From Ornithinimicrobium sp. CNJ-824 (GTDB lineage: Bacteria > Actinomycetota > Actinomycetes > Actinomycetales > Dermatophilaceae): 64,000 bases of DNA. Of the stretch, positions 19,027 to 27,335 are shown piece after piece (the first letter of the stretch is position 1; every line of letters begins with the position of its first letter). The notes below the pieces were generated by a model. The model was not told the origin of the DNA, searched no databases, and saw only the letters and a list, made by a program, of their open reading frames with translations. A program made the position numbers and the translations under genes. Location: assembly GCF_001942405.1 (NCBI RefSeq), contig NZ_MKKA01000060.1, positions 62,001 to 126,000 on the forward strand, in the 5' to 3' direction.

Positions 19027-19066
19027 CCCCGTCGCGGCACCAGCGGCGTGACCTGCACGTCCGCGG

Positions 19067-19082
19067 GTAACGATGTGGGAAC
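19067..19082 (+). promoter_or_regulatory. possible GlnR-type operator upstream of amino-acid binding protein gene
   Basis: GTAAC-6 bases-GGAAC matches the published actinobacterial GlnR half-box pattern gTnAC-n6-GaAAC. It lies 27 bases upstream of the -35 box, a position suited to activation. Only one such pair is seen, so this is a weak candidate. Confidence 0.3.
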
Positions 19083-19109
19083 GATCGGCGCCACGCACGG
19101 GTCGACCCC

Positions 19110-19138
19110 TTGTGCTCGGGGGTGTCCGCCTCTACGTT
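19110..19138 (+). promoter_or_regulatory. promoter TTGTGC-N17-TACGTT
   Basis: A -35-like TTGTGC (19110-19115) and -10 TACGTT (19133-19138) with 17-base spacing predict a start near 19145 and a 43-base leader before the binding-protein ATG at 19188, which carries GAGGAGCACC. Confidence 0.45.
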
Positions 19139-19187
19139 CAGGGCACCGGGCGACGCAGTGGTCGCCCCCATCGACACGAGGAGCACC

Positions 19188-20503
19188 ATGAAGCCCACCT
19201 CTCTTCGCTCTCGGGCGTCCGTAACCGCCCGTGGGGTTGCCGCCGTCGCCGCGGCCACCCTCGTGCTGGCCGCGTGCGGGAACGGGGACGACGACCCCGC
19301 CGCCCCCGCGGACGACGACACCGCCTCCGAGGAGACCCAGGACGACGACGCGGAGGCCACCGGCGCCGCCGGTGAACGCGACCTGACCCTCGAGGTCGGC
19401 ACCGTCCTGCCGCAGACCGGGGCGCTGGCCTTCCTGGGCCCGCCCGAGGAGGCCGGTGTCCTCCTCGCCGAGAAGCACATCAACGACGCGACATGGGGAT
19501 CACGGTCAACGTGACCCTGGGCGACTCCGGCGACCCGGACAACCGGGCCTACGCCACCACGGTCCCGCAGCTGCTCAACGCCGGTGTCAACGTCATCGTG
19601 GGGGCGGCGTCCTCGGGCGTGTCCAAGCTGTTCATCGACGAGGTCGTGGCCGCCGACACGCTGATGATCTCCCCGGCCAACACGGCCCCGGAGTTCACCG
19701 ACTGGGAGGACAACGACCTCTACTGGCGCACGGCCCCCTCGGACCTGCTCCAGGGCGAGGTGCTCGGCAACCTGATCGCCTCCGACGGCGTGGTCAACCT
19801 GGGGATCATCTACCTCAACGACGCCTACGGCACCGGCCTGGAGGCCCAGCTCACCGAGACCTTCGAGGCCGCCAACGGCACGATCGTGGCGAGCGAGTCC
19901 TACAACGCCGGCGACACCACCTTCGACGCGCAGATCAGCTCGGTCATGGCCCAGAACCCGGACGCCATCGCGCTGATCACCTTCGAGGAGGCCACGACGA
20001 TCATCCCGGCGCTGGACGCGGCGGGCTTCGACACCGGCAGCCTCTACTTCGTCGACGGCAACCTGTCCAACTACGGCGACGAGTTCGACGCCGGTCTGCT
20101 CGAGGGTTCCAAGGGCACCCAGCCCGGACCGGACCTGGGCGACGACTTCCGCGGCGAGCTCAACGACGTCTGGACCGCTGCCGGCAACGACGAGCTGGAG
20201 GACTGGAACTACGCGGCCGAGTCCTACGACGCCGTGATGCTCAGCGCGCTGGCGGCCCTGGCGGCCGACTCGGTCGACGGCCCCGACATGGCGGCCAAGA
20301 TGCAGGAGGTCTCCGGTGGCACCGGCGGCGGCGAGAAGGTGAGCGACTTCGCCGAGGCCGCCCAGATCATCGTGGACGGCGGCGTGGTCGACTACGACGG
20401 CCCGTCCGGCCCGATCAGCTTCGACGAGAACGGTGACCCGACCGAGGCCACCATCGGCATCTTCGAGTACGACGGGAACAACGAGCTGGTCCGGCAGAAC
20501 TGA
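19188..20503 (+). CDS. branched-chain amino-acid ABC transporter substrate-binding lipoprotein (frameshifted)
   Basis: About 438 residues after restoring one base. The signal peptide ends in the lipobox LVLAAC (Cys30), followed by an Asp/Ala-rich linker of about 40 residues. Then comes a type I periplasmic-binding fold: LTLEVGTVLPQTGALAFLG, VIVGAASSGVSKLFIDEV, ISPANTAPEFTDWEDND, GIIYLNDAYGTGLE and IALITFEEATTIIPAL. The break is at 19490 (one G restores NDADMGITV). Ligand likely branched-chain amino acids or amides, from similarity to LivK. It converges on livF across a strong terminator rather than leading the operon. Confidence 0.88.
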
Positions 20504-20515
20504 CGGCACGGCACG

Positions 20516-20553
20516 AGGAAGGGCCCCCGGGACGCGTCCCGGGGGCCCTTCCT
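20516..20553. terminator. bidirectional terminator between binding protein gene and livF
   Basis: A perfect 38-base palindrome: the arm AGGAAGGGCCCCCGGGAC meets its complement across a central CGCG, with short T runs on both outer sides. It lies between two convergent genes 73 bases apart and should stop transcription from either side. Confidence 0.85.
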
Positions 20554-20576
20554 TGCGTACGAGGGGCAGGTCCGGG

Positions 20577-21368
20577 TCAGGAGGCCTCGTCCTGGCCCAG
20601 GGTGCCCAGGTAGAGCCCGATGACCCGCTCGTCGTTGAGCAGCTCCCGGCCGGTCCCGGTGTGGGCGTCCTGACCCTGGTCGAGGACGTAGGCGCGGTCG
20701 CAGATCTGCAGGCAGCGGCGGGCGTTCTGCTCGACCATGATGGTTGTCACGCCGGCCTCGTTGATGGAGGAGACCCGGATGAAGGCGTCGTCCTGACGCA
20801 CGGGGGACAGACCCGCCGACGGCTCGTCCAGCAGCAGCACGTCCGGGCGCATCATCAGCGCCCGGGACATCGCCACCATCTGCCGCTCGCCGCCGCTCAA
20901 CGAGCCGGCCACCTGGTTGAGGCGGTCCTTGAGCGCAGGGAAGATGTCCAGCACGAAGGCCAGGTTCTCCTTGACGACCGTGGGTCGCTGGTAGGCGCCC
21001 ATCTCCAGGTTCTCCTGGATGGTGAGGGTGGGGAAGACGTTCTCGGTCTGGGGGACCAGGCCCACGCCCTTGCCCACGAGCTTGTTGGCCTTGAGGTTGG
21101 TGATCTCCTCGCCGCGCAGGCTGATGGTGCCGCTGCGCACGTTGACCAGGCCGAAGATCGCCTTCAGCAGGGTCGACTTGCCGGCCCCGTTGGGGCCGAT
21201 GATCCCGATGAGCTCTCCGTCGTAGGCCTGCAGGTTGGTGTCCGTGAGGATGTCCACGCCCGGCAGGTAGCCGGCGGTGACGTCCCGGACGTCGATCACG
21301 AGCTCCCGTCCGGGGGCGGTGGTGGACGTGGCGACGCCGGGGGAGGGGTGCTCGGTGTGCTCGCTCAT
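20577..21368 (-). CDS. livF: branched-chain amino-acid ABC transporter ATPase LivF
   Basis: 263 residues. Walker A GIIGPNGAGKSTLLKA, Q-loop VPQTENVFPTLTIQENLEMG, signature SLSGGERQMVAMSRALM, Walker B DVLLLDEPSAGLSP, switch region TTIMVEQNARRCL, and the LivF-type ending DERVIGLYLGTL. The LivF/HAAT-family signature and the lack of UrtE features favour amino acid over urea transport. ATGA overlap with livG. Confidence 0.93.
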   Translation of the reverse strand: MSEHTEHPSPGVATSTTAPGRELVIDVRDVTAGYLPGVDILTDTNLQAYDGELIGIIGPNGAGKSTLLKAIFGLVNVRSGTISLRGEEITNLKANKLVGKGVGLVPQTENVFPTLTIQENLEMGAYQRPTVVKENLAFVLDIFPALKDRLNQVAGSLSGGERQMVAMSRALMMRPDVLLLDEPSAGLSPVRQDDAFIRVSSINEAGVTTIMVEQNARRCLQICDRAYVLDQGQDAHTGTGRELLNDERVIGLYLGTLGQDEAS

Positions 21369-22309
21369 GGGATGCGGTTGCCCTCCTCGTCGTACCGGCC
21401 GGTGATGACACCGATGTCCTGGTCGAGGTGGCTGCCCAGGTAGGCGTCCACCACGGCCTCGTCCTTCATGACCTCCTGAGGCGGACCCTCGGCCACGACC
21501 CGGCCCTCGGCCATGACGACCACCCAGTCGGCGATGTGCCGGACCATGTGCATGTCGTGCTCGACGAACAGCACCGTCATCCCCTCGCGCTTGAGGTTGA
21601 CCACGTGGTCGAGGAGTGACTGGACCAGCGCCGGGTTCACGCCGGCCATCGGCTCGTCCAGCAGCACGAACTCCGGGTCGGTCATCAGGGCCCGGGCCAT
21701 CTCGAGCAGCTTGCGCTGCCCGCCCGACAGCGCGGCGGCGTAGTCGTCCTTCTTGTCCAGCAGCCTGAACTTCTCGAGCAGGACCAGGGCCCGCTCCTCG
21801 ATCTGCTTCTCCTGGGCGCGCCAGGTGAACGGCAGGACGGAGAAGAGCAGGCTCTCCCCCTTCTGCTTGCTGGCGCCGAGCTTCATGCTGTCGAGCACGG
21901 TGAGCCGGTTGAGGACCTTGGTGAGCTGGAAGGTGCGGACCTGACCGCGCCGCGCGGCCTTCCACGCGGGGATCCCGGCGAGGGAGCGCCCGTTGAACTC
22001 CCACTCGCCGGTGTCGGGCCGGTCGAACCCGCTGAGCAGGTTGAACAGGGTGGTCTTGCCCGCACCGTTGGGTCCGATCAGCGCCGTGATGGCGTGGCGC
22101 GGGATCTCCACGTGGTCGACGTCCACCGCGTGCACACCGCCGAAGGACCGCGTGATGTGGTCGGCCACGAGGATGGGATCCTTCTTGGGCACCCCGGGTC
22201 GCGCCGGGCCGGTGGCCAGGTCGACGGCCTTCTCGCCGTGCACGGTGGGCGCCAGGTCCTCGGTGGCCACGAGGTGGTCGTCGTCGTGACTGGGCTGGTT
22301 ACTTGACAA
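21365..22309 (-). CDS. livG: branched-chain amino-acid ABC transporter ATPase LivG
   Basis: 314 residues. A 45-residue polar N-terminal extension precedes the ATPase: ALIGPNGAGKTTLFNLLSGF (Walker A), QVRTFQLTKVLNRLTVLDSM (Q-loop), ALSGGQRKLLEMARALM (signature), EFVLLDEPMAGVNPAL (Walker B) and MTVLFVEHDMHMVRHIAD (switch). The LivG-specific insert (GESLLFSVLPFTWRAQEKQIEERAL region) is present. It overlaps the end of livM by 11 bases and the start of livF by 4. Confidence 0.93.
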   Translation of the reverse strand: MSSNQPSHDDDHLVATEDLAPTVHGEKAVDLATGPARPGVPKKDPILVADHITRSFGGVHAVDVDHVEIPRHAITALIGPNGAGKTTLFNLLSGFDRPDTGEWEFNGRSLAGIPAWKAARRGQVRTFQLTKVLNRLTVLDSMKLGASKQKGESLLFSVLPFTWRAQEKQIEERALVLLEKFRLLDKKDDYAAALSGGQRKLLEMARALMTDPEFVLLDEPMAGVNPALVQSLLDHVVNLKREGMTVLFVEHDMHMVRHIADWVVVMAEGRVVAEGPPQEVMKDEAVVDAYLGSHLDQDIGVITGRYDEEGNRIP

Positions 22310-23276
22310 AGGTCATCTCCTTCTTGTTCCCCAGCAGTCCTTGCGGGCGGAACGCGACGAGCAGCATGAGGGCCAGACCCACGAGGACGTAGCGCAGGTA
22401 GCCGGCCTGCGTCTCGGTCATCGGCAGCCAGCCCTCGCCGGCCATGGCGGGCAGGACGCCGGACAGGAAGGCCATCAGCGCCCAGTAGATGACCGCGCCC
22501 AGGACGGGCCCGAAGATGGTGGCCGCACCGCCCAGCAGCAGCGCCGTCCAGACGAAGAAGGTCAGGCTGGGCAGGTAGTACTGCGGGATCACCGCCGAGG
22601 GGAGGGCGATGACGACCCCGCCGAGGGATCCCAGCACCCCGCCCAGGACGAGCGCCTGCATCTTGTAGGCAAAGACGTTCTTGCCGAGCGAGCGGACCGC
22701 GTCCTCGTCCTCCCGGATGCCCTTGAGCACGCGCCCCCAGGGGCTGCGCATGATGAGCCAGACCAGCAGGACGGCCACCGCCACCAGGACGAGGCCGAAC
22801 AGCCGCGCCCACCACTGGTCGGAGGTGTAGGACCAGGGGCCGAGGGTGAACGAACCGGCCGGCAACGGGTTGGCGTCACGGAAGCTGGCGTGGTAGCCGC
22901 CCAGGCCGTCGGCCGAGTTGGTCCACTCGTCGAACAGCTGCGTCTGGAAGAGCAGCCGGACGATCTCGGCCGCCGCGATCGTCACGATCGCCAGGTAGTC
23001 CGCACGCAGCCGCAGGGTGGGGATCCCCAGCAGCACGGCGAAGACGACCGCGCCGGCGATGCTGACCCCCATCGCCGCCCACCAGGGGAAGCCGAAGCTG
23101 AGGATGGAGATCGCGTAGCCGTAGGCGCCGATCGCCATGAAACCGGCCATGCCGAAGTTCAGCAGCCCCGCGTAGCCGAAGTGGATCGCGAGCCCCAGCG
23201 CGGCGAGCATGAACCCGATCGTCTCGGTGGAGAGCATGAAGCTCAGCGTGTTGTTGAGGATCTGGCCCCAGTCCAT
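22299..23276 (-). CDS. livM: branched-chain amino-acid ABC transporter permease LivM
   Basis: 325 residues, eight or more membrane segments. GYAGLLNFGMAGFMAIGAYG is the LivM/LivH family signature; TLRLRADYLAIVTIAAAEIVRL follows, and the cytoplasmic coupling loop is GRVLKGIREDEDAVRSLGKN. An extracellular stretch of about 50 residues (LFDEWTNSADGLGG to SYTSDQWW) is typical of LivM. The C-terminus FRPQGLLGNKKE is standard. It lies 18 bases downstream of livH and overlaps livG. Confidence 0.92.
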   Translation of the reverse strand: MDWGQILNNTLSFMLSTETIGFMLAALGLAIHFGYAGLLNFGMAGFMAIGAYGYAISILSFGFPWWAAMGVSIAGAVVFAVLLGIPTLRLRADYLAIVTIAAAEIVRLLFQTQLFDEWTNSADGLGGYHASFRDANPLPAGSFTLGPWSYTSDQWWARLFGLVLVAVAVLLVWLIMRSPWGRVLKGIREDEDAVRSLGKNVFAYKMQALVLGGVLGSLGGVVIALPSAVIPQYYLPSLTFFVWTALLLGGAATIFGPVLGAVIYWALMAFLSGVLPAMAGEGWLPMTETQAGYLRYVLVGLALMLLVAFRPQGLLGNKKEMTFVK

Positions 23277-23294
23277 CGCAGTTCTCCCTTGCCG

Positions 23295-24620
23295 CTATCC
23301 GATGCGCGCCGTTCGACCCAGAAGTCCCTGGGGCCGCACGAGCAGGATGATGATGAGGACGCCGAGGGCCCCGACGTACTTGATGTCCGAGGGGATCCAC
23401 AGGGTGGAGACCTCCACGAGGATCCCGATGATCAGGGCCCCGAGCAACGCCCCGAAGGCGGTGCCCAGACCGCCGAGCACCACCGCGGCGAAGATGAGCA
23501 GCAGGATCTGCATCCCCATGTCCCACTTGATGCCCGGGCGGAAGTAGGCCCACAGCACGCCCGAGAGACCGGCGAGCGCGGCCCCGGCGACCCACACGAT
23601 CCGGGTGACCCCCTCGACGTCGATGCCGCTGGCGGCGGCCAGCGGCCGGTTGTCCGCGACGGCGCGGGTGGCCTTGCCGGTCCTGGTCCGCAGCAACCAG
23701 TAGGCCACCGCGAGCAGGACGACCAGGCTTAGGCCCATGCTCACCATGTCGATGGTCGACAGCCTGATCGGACCCAGGATCTGGTGCTTGGTGCCCCCGG
23801 CCCCCGGGAGCTGGCTGGTGCCGCCGCCGATGAAGAACTGGAAGACGTAGCGCAGGGCCAGCGAGAAGCCGATGGTGAGGATCATCATCTGCACCAGCCC
23901 GATGCCCCGGCGGCGCAGCGGCCGCCAGATCCCGGCGTCGATCAGCCAGCCGAAGGCCCCGCTGAGCACCACGGCGAGCAGGATGGCCAGCCAGATCGGC
24001 CAGCCGAGGTCCACCCCGAAGACCAGCGCGACGATGGCCCCGAGCGTCACCATCTCCGCGTGCGCGAAGTTGGTCAGCCCCGTCGTGCCGAAGATGAGGG
24101 ACAGGCCGATCGAGGCCAGGGCCAGCATGAGCCCGAAGTTCAGCCCGTTGATGAGCCGTTCGACGAACTGGTCGAGGAAGCTGGTCGTCTCCCGCTCACC
24201 CTCGCCGAGAAAGAAGTTGGCCGGCTGGAAGAACTGCGACCCGTAGCTGACGGTGAGCGGGTTGTCGCCGGTGACCGTCACCCCTTCGGGCAGCGTCTCC
24301 TCGTCGACGAGCACCTCGTAGGGGTCGGTCGTGGGAACCCCGATCCGGGCCTGCCCGCGGTCGCTGGTCACGGCCTCCGCCTCGAACCCGCCACCGCTGA
24401 GCACGACGCGGGCACCCTCGACCGGCTCGTTGTCGTAGCGGATGTTGACGGTCACGACGTCGTCGTACTCGTCGACGCCGACCTGCGAGGGGTCCGACCC
24501 GCCCTGCGCCAGCGCGGCGACGGGGGAGAGGGCGACGAGCAGGACCGCGAGCAGCACGCCCAGCAGGTGCCAGGGCCTGCGGACGCACGGGCGCTCAGGG
24601 AACGAGGTGGTGGGCGGCAC
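23295..24620 (-). CDS. livH: branched-chain amino-acid ABC transporter permease LivH with N-terminal extracellular domain
   Basis: 441 residues, about 140 more than ordinary LivH. Residues 1-38 form a signal peptide ending ALAQG. Residues 45-140 are a soluble beta-rich segment (VVTVNIRYDNEPVEGARVVLSG, QARIGVPTTDPYEVLVDEE) resembling carboxypeptidase-regulatory or Ig-like folds. The LivH core follows: IGLSLIFGTTGLTNFAHAEMVTLGA, coupling loop GKATRAVADNRPLAAASGID, C-terminus LLVRPQGLLGRTARIG. GTG start with GGAGGAGCA upstream. The extra domain may contact the binding lipoprotein (inference). First gene of livHMGF. Confidence 0.9.
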   Translation of the reverse strand: MPPTTSFPERPCVRRPWHLLGVLLAVLLVALSPVAALAQGGSDPSQVGVDEYDDVVTVNIRYDNEPVEGARVVLSGGGFEAEAVTSDRGQARIGVPTTDPYEVLVDEETLPEGVTVTGDNPLTVSYGSQFFQPANFFLGEGERETTSFLDQFVERLINGLNFGLMLALASIGLSLIFGTTGLTNFAHAEMVTLGAIVALVFGVDLGWPIWLAILLAVVLSGAFGWLIDAGIWRPLRRRGIGLVQMMILTIGFSLALRYVFQFFIGGGTSQLPGAGGTKHQILGPIRLSTIDMVSMGLSLVVLLAVAYWLLRTRTGKATRAVADNRPLAAASGIDVEGVTRIVWVAGAALAGLSGVLWAYFRPGIKWDMGMQILLLIFAAVVLGGLGTAFGALLGALIIGILVEVSTLWIPSDIKYVGALGVLIIILLVRPQGLLGRTARIG

Positions 24621-24660
24621 TGCTCCTCCAACCTGGGAAGGTCACGGGTCACGGTATGAC

Positions 24661-24687
24661 GTGACGCACCCGCGGCGGGTGCGTCAC
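24661..24687. repeat. 27-bp perfect inverted repeat upstream of livH
   Basis: GTGACGCACCCGC and its complement flank a single G. It sits 41 bases upstream of the livH GTG, directly after a minus-strand -10 candidate TATGCT (24701-24696), so it would overlap the transcription start. Nearby extra GTCAC/GTGAC copies (24640-24665) suggest an operator as readily as a terminator for the methyltransferase gene. Confidence 0.6.
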
Positions 24688-24756
24688 GTGGGCAGAGCAT
24701 AGGGGAGCGAGGTCGAGCCCGACAGGCTCCGGACGCGGCCGTGTCCGGATCGTGAC

Positions 24757-25591
24757 CTAGGCGGACCCCGGAGGTCCTTCGGGGCGGTGGCAGACCAGGA
24801 TGGCCGTTCCCGGCAGCAGCCGGCCCCGGGTGGCGCTCCACCCGCCCCACACGTGGTCCGCGCCCTGCGGCCACTCGGGCTCGACCAGGTCGGTGAGCAC
24901 GAGCCCGGCGGCGACCACGGCGCGGACGAGGTCGCCCAGCGTGCGGTGGTGCTCGCTGTAGGTGGCGGTCCCGTCGTCCGTCTCCTCCACGTACGGACGC
25001 CGGTCGAAGTAGGGGTGCGTCGCGCGCAGGCCCTCGGGGCCCGGGACGTCGGGAAAGGCCCACCGCACCGGGTGGGGCAGGGAGAAGACGCACCGCCCGC
25101 CCGGCCGCAGCACCCTGGCCCACTCGCGGAGGGCGGCTCCCGCGTCCGGCACGAAGGCCAGCACGCCGTGGGCCGTGAACACCACGTCGAAGGACGCGTC
25201 GGCGAAGGGCAGCCGCGCGCCGTCGGCCTGCACGAGGGCCGGCCGGCGGGCCGTGGGCGCCCCGTCCTGCAGCCGGGCCCCCACGGCGAGCATCGCCCCG
25301 GAGAGGTCCGAGGCCACGGCAAGGGCGCCCCGTCCGGCGCACCACCGGGCCCCCTGCCCGCGCCCGCCCCCACCTCGAGCACCTGGGCGCCGGCCAGCTC
25401 GCCCAGCAGGCCCAGGTCCGTCTCCGTCCAGCCTCCGGGCCCCACGTCAGCTCGTCGTCCCCCAGGAAGCCGCCGTGCTCGGCGTGGTAGGCCTCGGCCT
25501 CGGCGTCCCACCAGCCGCGCCCAGCACGGACCGCCTCGTCGTGGCCCATCGGGCGACGCACCACCCGGTCGGGCGTAGGCTCGGTGTCCAC
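24757..25591 (-). CDS. class I SAM-dependent methyltransferase (two frameshifts)
   Basis: About 278 residues once two bases are restored. Segments in order: MGHDEAVRAGRGWWDAEAEAYHAEHGGFLGDD-type start, SAM-binding QVLEVGAGAG, LVQADGARLPFADASFDVVF, WARVLRPGGRCVFSLPHPVRWAFP, then TATYSEHHRTLGDLVRAVVAAGLVLTDLVEPEWP. The breaks are at 25432-25433 (C-run) and 25356 (missing G on the plus strand); repairing both gives one continuous Methyltransf_11 protein. Substrate unknown. The GTG start at 25591 is uncertain; an ATG (MGHDEA) 15 codons on is possible. It is divergent from rpsA. Confidence 0.8.
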
Positions 25592-25605
25592 CGTCCCAGT
25601 GTGCC

Positions 25606-25629
25606 AGCGGCCGCGCCGCCGCGGCCGCT
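25606..25629. repeat. GC-rich hairpin upstream of rpsA promoter
   Basis: AGCGGCCGCG pairs with CGCGGCCGCT around a CCGC loop. The last bases run into the -35 box of rpsA (TTGACC, 25630). It might be an upstream element or protein site; it lies 15 bases upstream of the divergent methyltransferase start. Confidence 0.4.
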
Positions 25630-25658
25630 TTGACCTGCGTGCGTGCCGCGGATAGGCT
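25630..25658 (+). promoter_or_regulatory. rpsA promoter TTGACC-N17-TAGGCT
   Basis: The best sigma-70/SigA-type promoter in the window: TTGACC (25630-25635), exactly 17 bases, then TAGGCT (25653-25658). The predicted start near 25665 leaves a leader of about 93 bases before the rpsA ATG. It shows that TAGGCT is the ordinary vegetative -10 box of this genome. Confidence 0.75.
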
Positions 25659-25757
25659 TGACCGGCGCGTCGCGTGCGCTCGTGCATGCTCGGCGGCGGC
25701 CGGCGCGAACACCCACCGTCCATCTGAATTCCTGTCCACAATCGGAGCCCCTACTAC

Positions 25758-27226
25758 ATGACTGCAACCACGGCCGAGAAGGCCATCTCCCAGATCGCTG
25801 TCAACGACATCGGGTCTGAGGAGGAGCTGCTCGCAGCGATCGACGCGACGATCAAGAACTTCAACGACGGCGACATCGTCGAAGGTGTCATCGTCAAGGT
25901 CGACCGCGACGAGGTCCTGCTCGACATCGGCTACAAGACCGAGGGTGTCATCCCCTCGCGCGAGCTCGCCATCAAGCACGACGTCGACCCCTCCGAGGTC
26001 GTCTCGGTCGGCGACGAGGTCGAGGCCCTGGTCCTCCAGAAGGAGGACAAGGAGGGCCGCCTGATCCTGTCCAAGAAGCGGGCCCAGTACGAGCGCGCCT
26101 GGGGCTCGATCGAGAAGGTCAAGGAGGAGGACGGGGTCGTCACCGGCACCGTCATCGAGGTCGTCAAGGGCGGCCTCATCCTCGACATCGGCCTGCGCGG
26201 CTTCCTGCCCGCCTCCCTCGTCGAGATGCGTCGCGTCCGGGACCTGCAGCCCTACGTCGGCAAGCAGATCGAAGCCAAGATCATCGAGCTGGACAAGAAC
26301 CGCAACAACGTGGTGCTGTCCCGCCGGGCGTGGCTGGAGCAGACGCAGTCGGAGGTGCGCACCACCTTCCTCAAGGAGCTGCAGAAGGGCCAGGTCCGCT
26401 CCGGCGTCGTCAGCAGCATCGTCAACTTCGGTGCCTTCGTGGACCTCGGCGGCGGTGTGGACGGGCTCGTCCACGTCTCCGAGCTGTCCTGGAAGCACAT
26501 CGACCACCCGGGCGAGGTCGTCGAGGTGGGTGACGAGGTCACTGTCGAGGTCCTGGACGTCGACATGGACCGCGAGCGCGTCTCGCTGTCGCTCAAGGCG
26601 ACCCTCGAGGACCCGTGGCAGACCTTCGCCCGCACCCACGCCATCGGCCAGGTCGTGCCCGGCAAGGTCACCAAGCTCGTCCCCTTCGGCGCGTTCGTGC
26701 GGGTCGAGGATGGCATCGAGGGCCTCGTGCACATCTCCGAGCTGGCCGAGCGCCACGTGGAGCTGCCGGAGCAGATCGTCAGCGTCGGTGCCGAGGTCTT
26801 CGTCAAGGTCATCGACATCGACCTGGAGCGTCGTCGCATCTCGCTGTCGCTGAAGCAGGCCAACGACGCGCTGACGGCCGAGTTCGACCCGACCCTCTAC
26901 GGCATGGCCGCCGAGTACGACGAGCAGGGCAACTACAAGTACCCCGAGGGCTTCGACCCCGAGACCAACGAGTGGCTCGAGGGCTTCGAGACCCAGCGCG
27001 AGAAGTGGGAGAAGGAGTACGCCGACGCCCACGCCGCTGGGAGGCACACAAGGCGCAGGTCGAGGCGGCCGCCGAGGCTGCCGACTCCGACGACGGGGTG
27101 GAGGCGGCCCCGGCGAGCAGCAGCTCGTCCTACTCCTCCACGCCGACCGCCGCCGAGGAGGCGACGGGCACCCTCGCCTCCGACGAGGCCCTGGCCGCCC
27201 TCCGCGAGAAGCTCACCGGCAACTGA
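25758..27226 (+). CDS. rpsA: 30S ribosomal protein S1 (frameshifted near 3' end)
   Basis: 489 residues after restoring one base. Four S1 RNA-binding repeats: about 35-105 (GDIVEGVIVKVDRDEVLLDIGYKTEG), 122-188 (GLILDIGLRGFLPASLVE), 206-274 (GVVSSIVNFGAFVDLGGGVDGLVHVSELSW) and 291-360 (GKVTKLVPFGAFVRVEDGIEGLVHISE), the usual four-repeat actinobacterial form. The acidic Ser/Ala-rich tail ends LAALREKLTGN in the neighbouring frame; the break is at 27034-27035 (one C restores DAHARWEAHKAQ). S1 binds mRNA during initiation and is essential in most bacteria, so the break is probably not biological. Confidence 0.95.
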
Positions 27227-27268
27227 GAGCAGCAGACCGGGGCGGCCACGGCCGTCCCCGGTCCTGGG

Positions 27269-27297
27269 GGAGCCCGATCCGGACAGGGTCGGGCTCC
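27269..27297 (+). terminator. terminator after rpsA
   Basis: GGAGCCCGA pairs with TCGGGCTCC around an 11-base loop, 43 bases after the rpsA stop, followed by TCCTGCGTC. There is no U-tract, as is common for GC-rich actinobacterial terminators. Confidence 0.6.
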
Positions 27298-27335
27298 TCC
27301 TGCGTCAGCCCCCCGACACCATCCGAGGAGAGCAG

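Noticed and set aside
20577-24620. Urea transporter (urtBCDE) interpretation of the liv genes
   Set aside because: UrtB also has an N-terminal extension, but the ATPase signatures and endings here are of LivG/LivF type and no urease genes are nearby.
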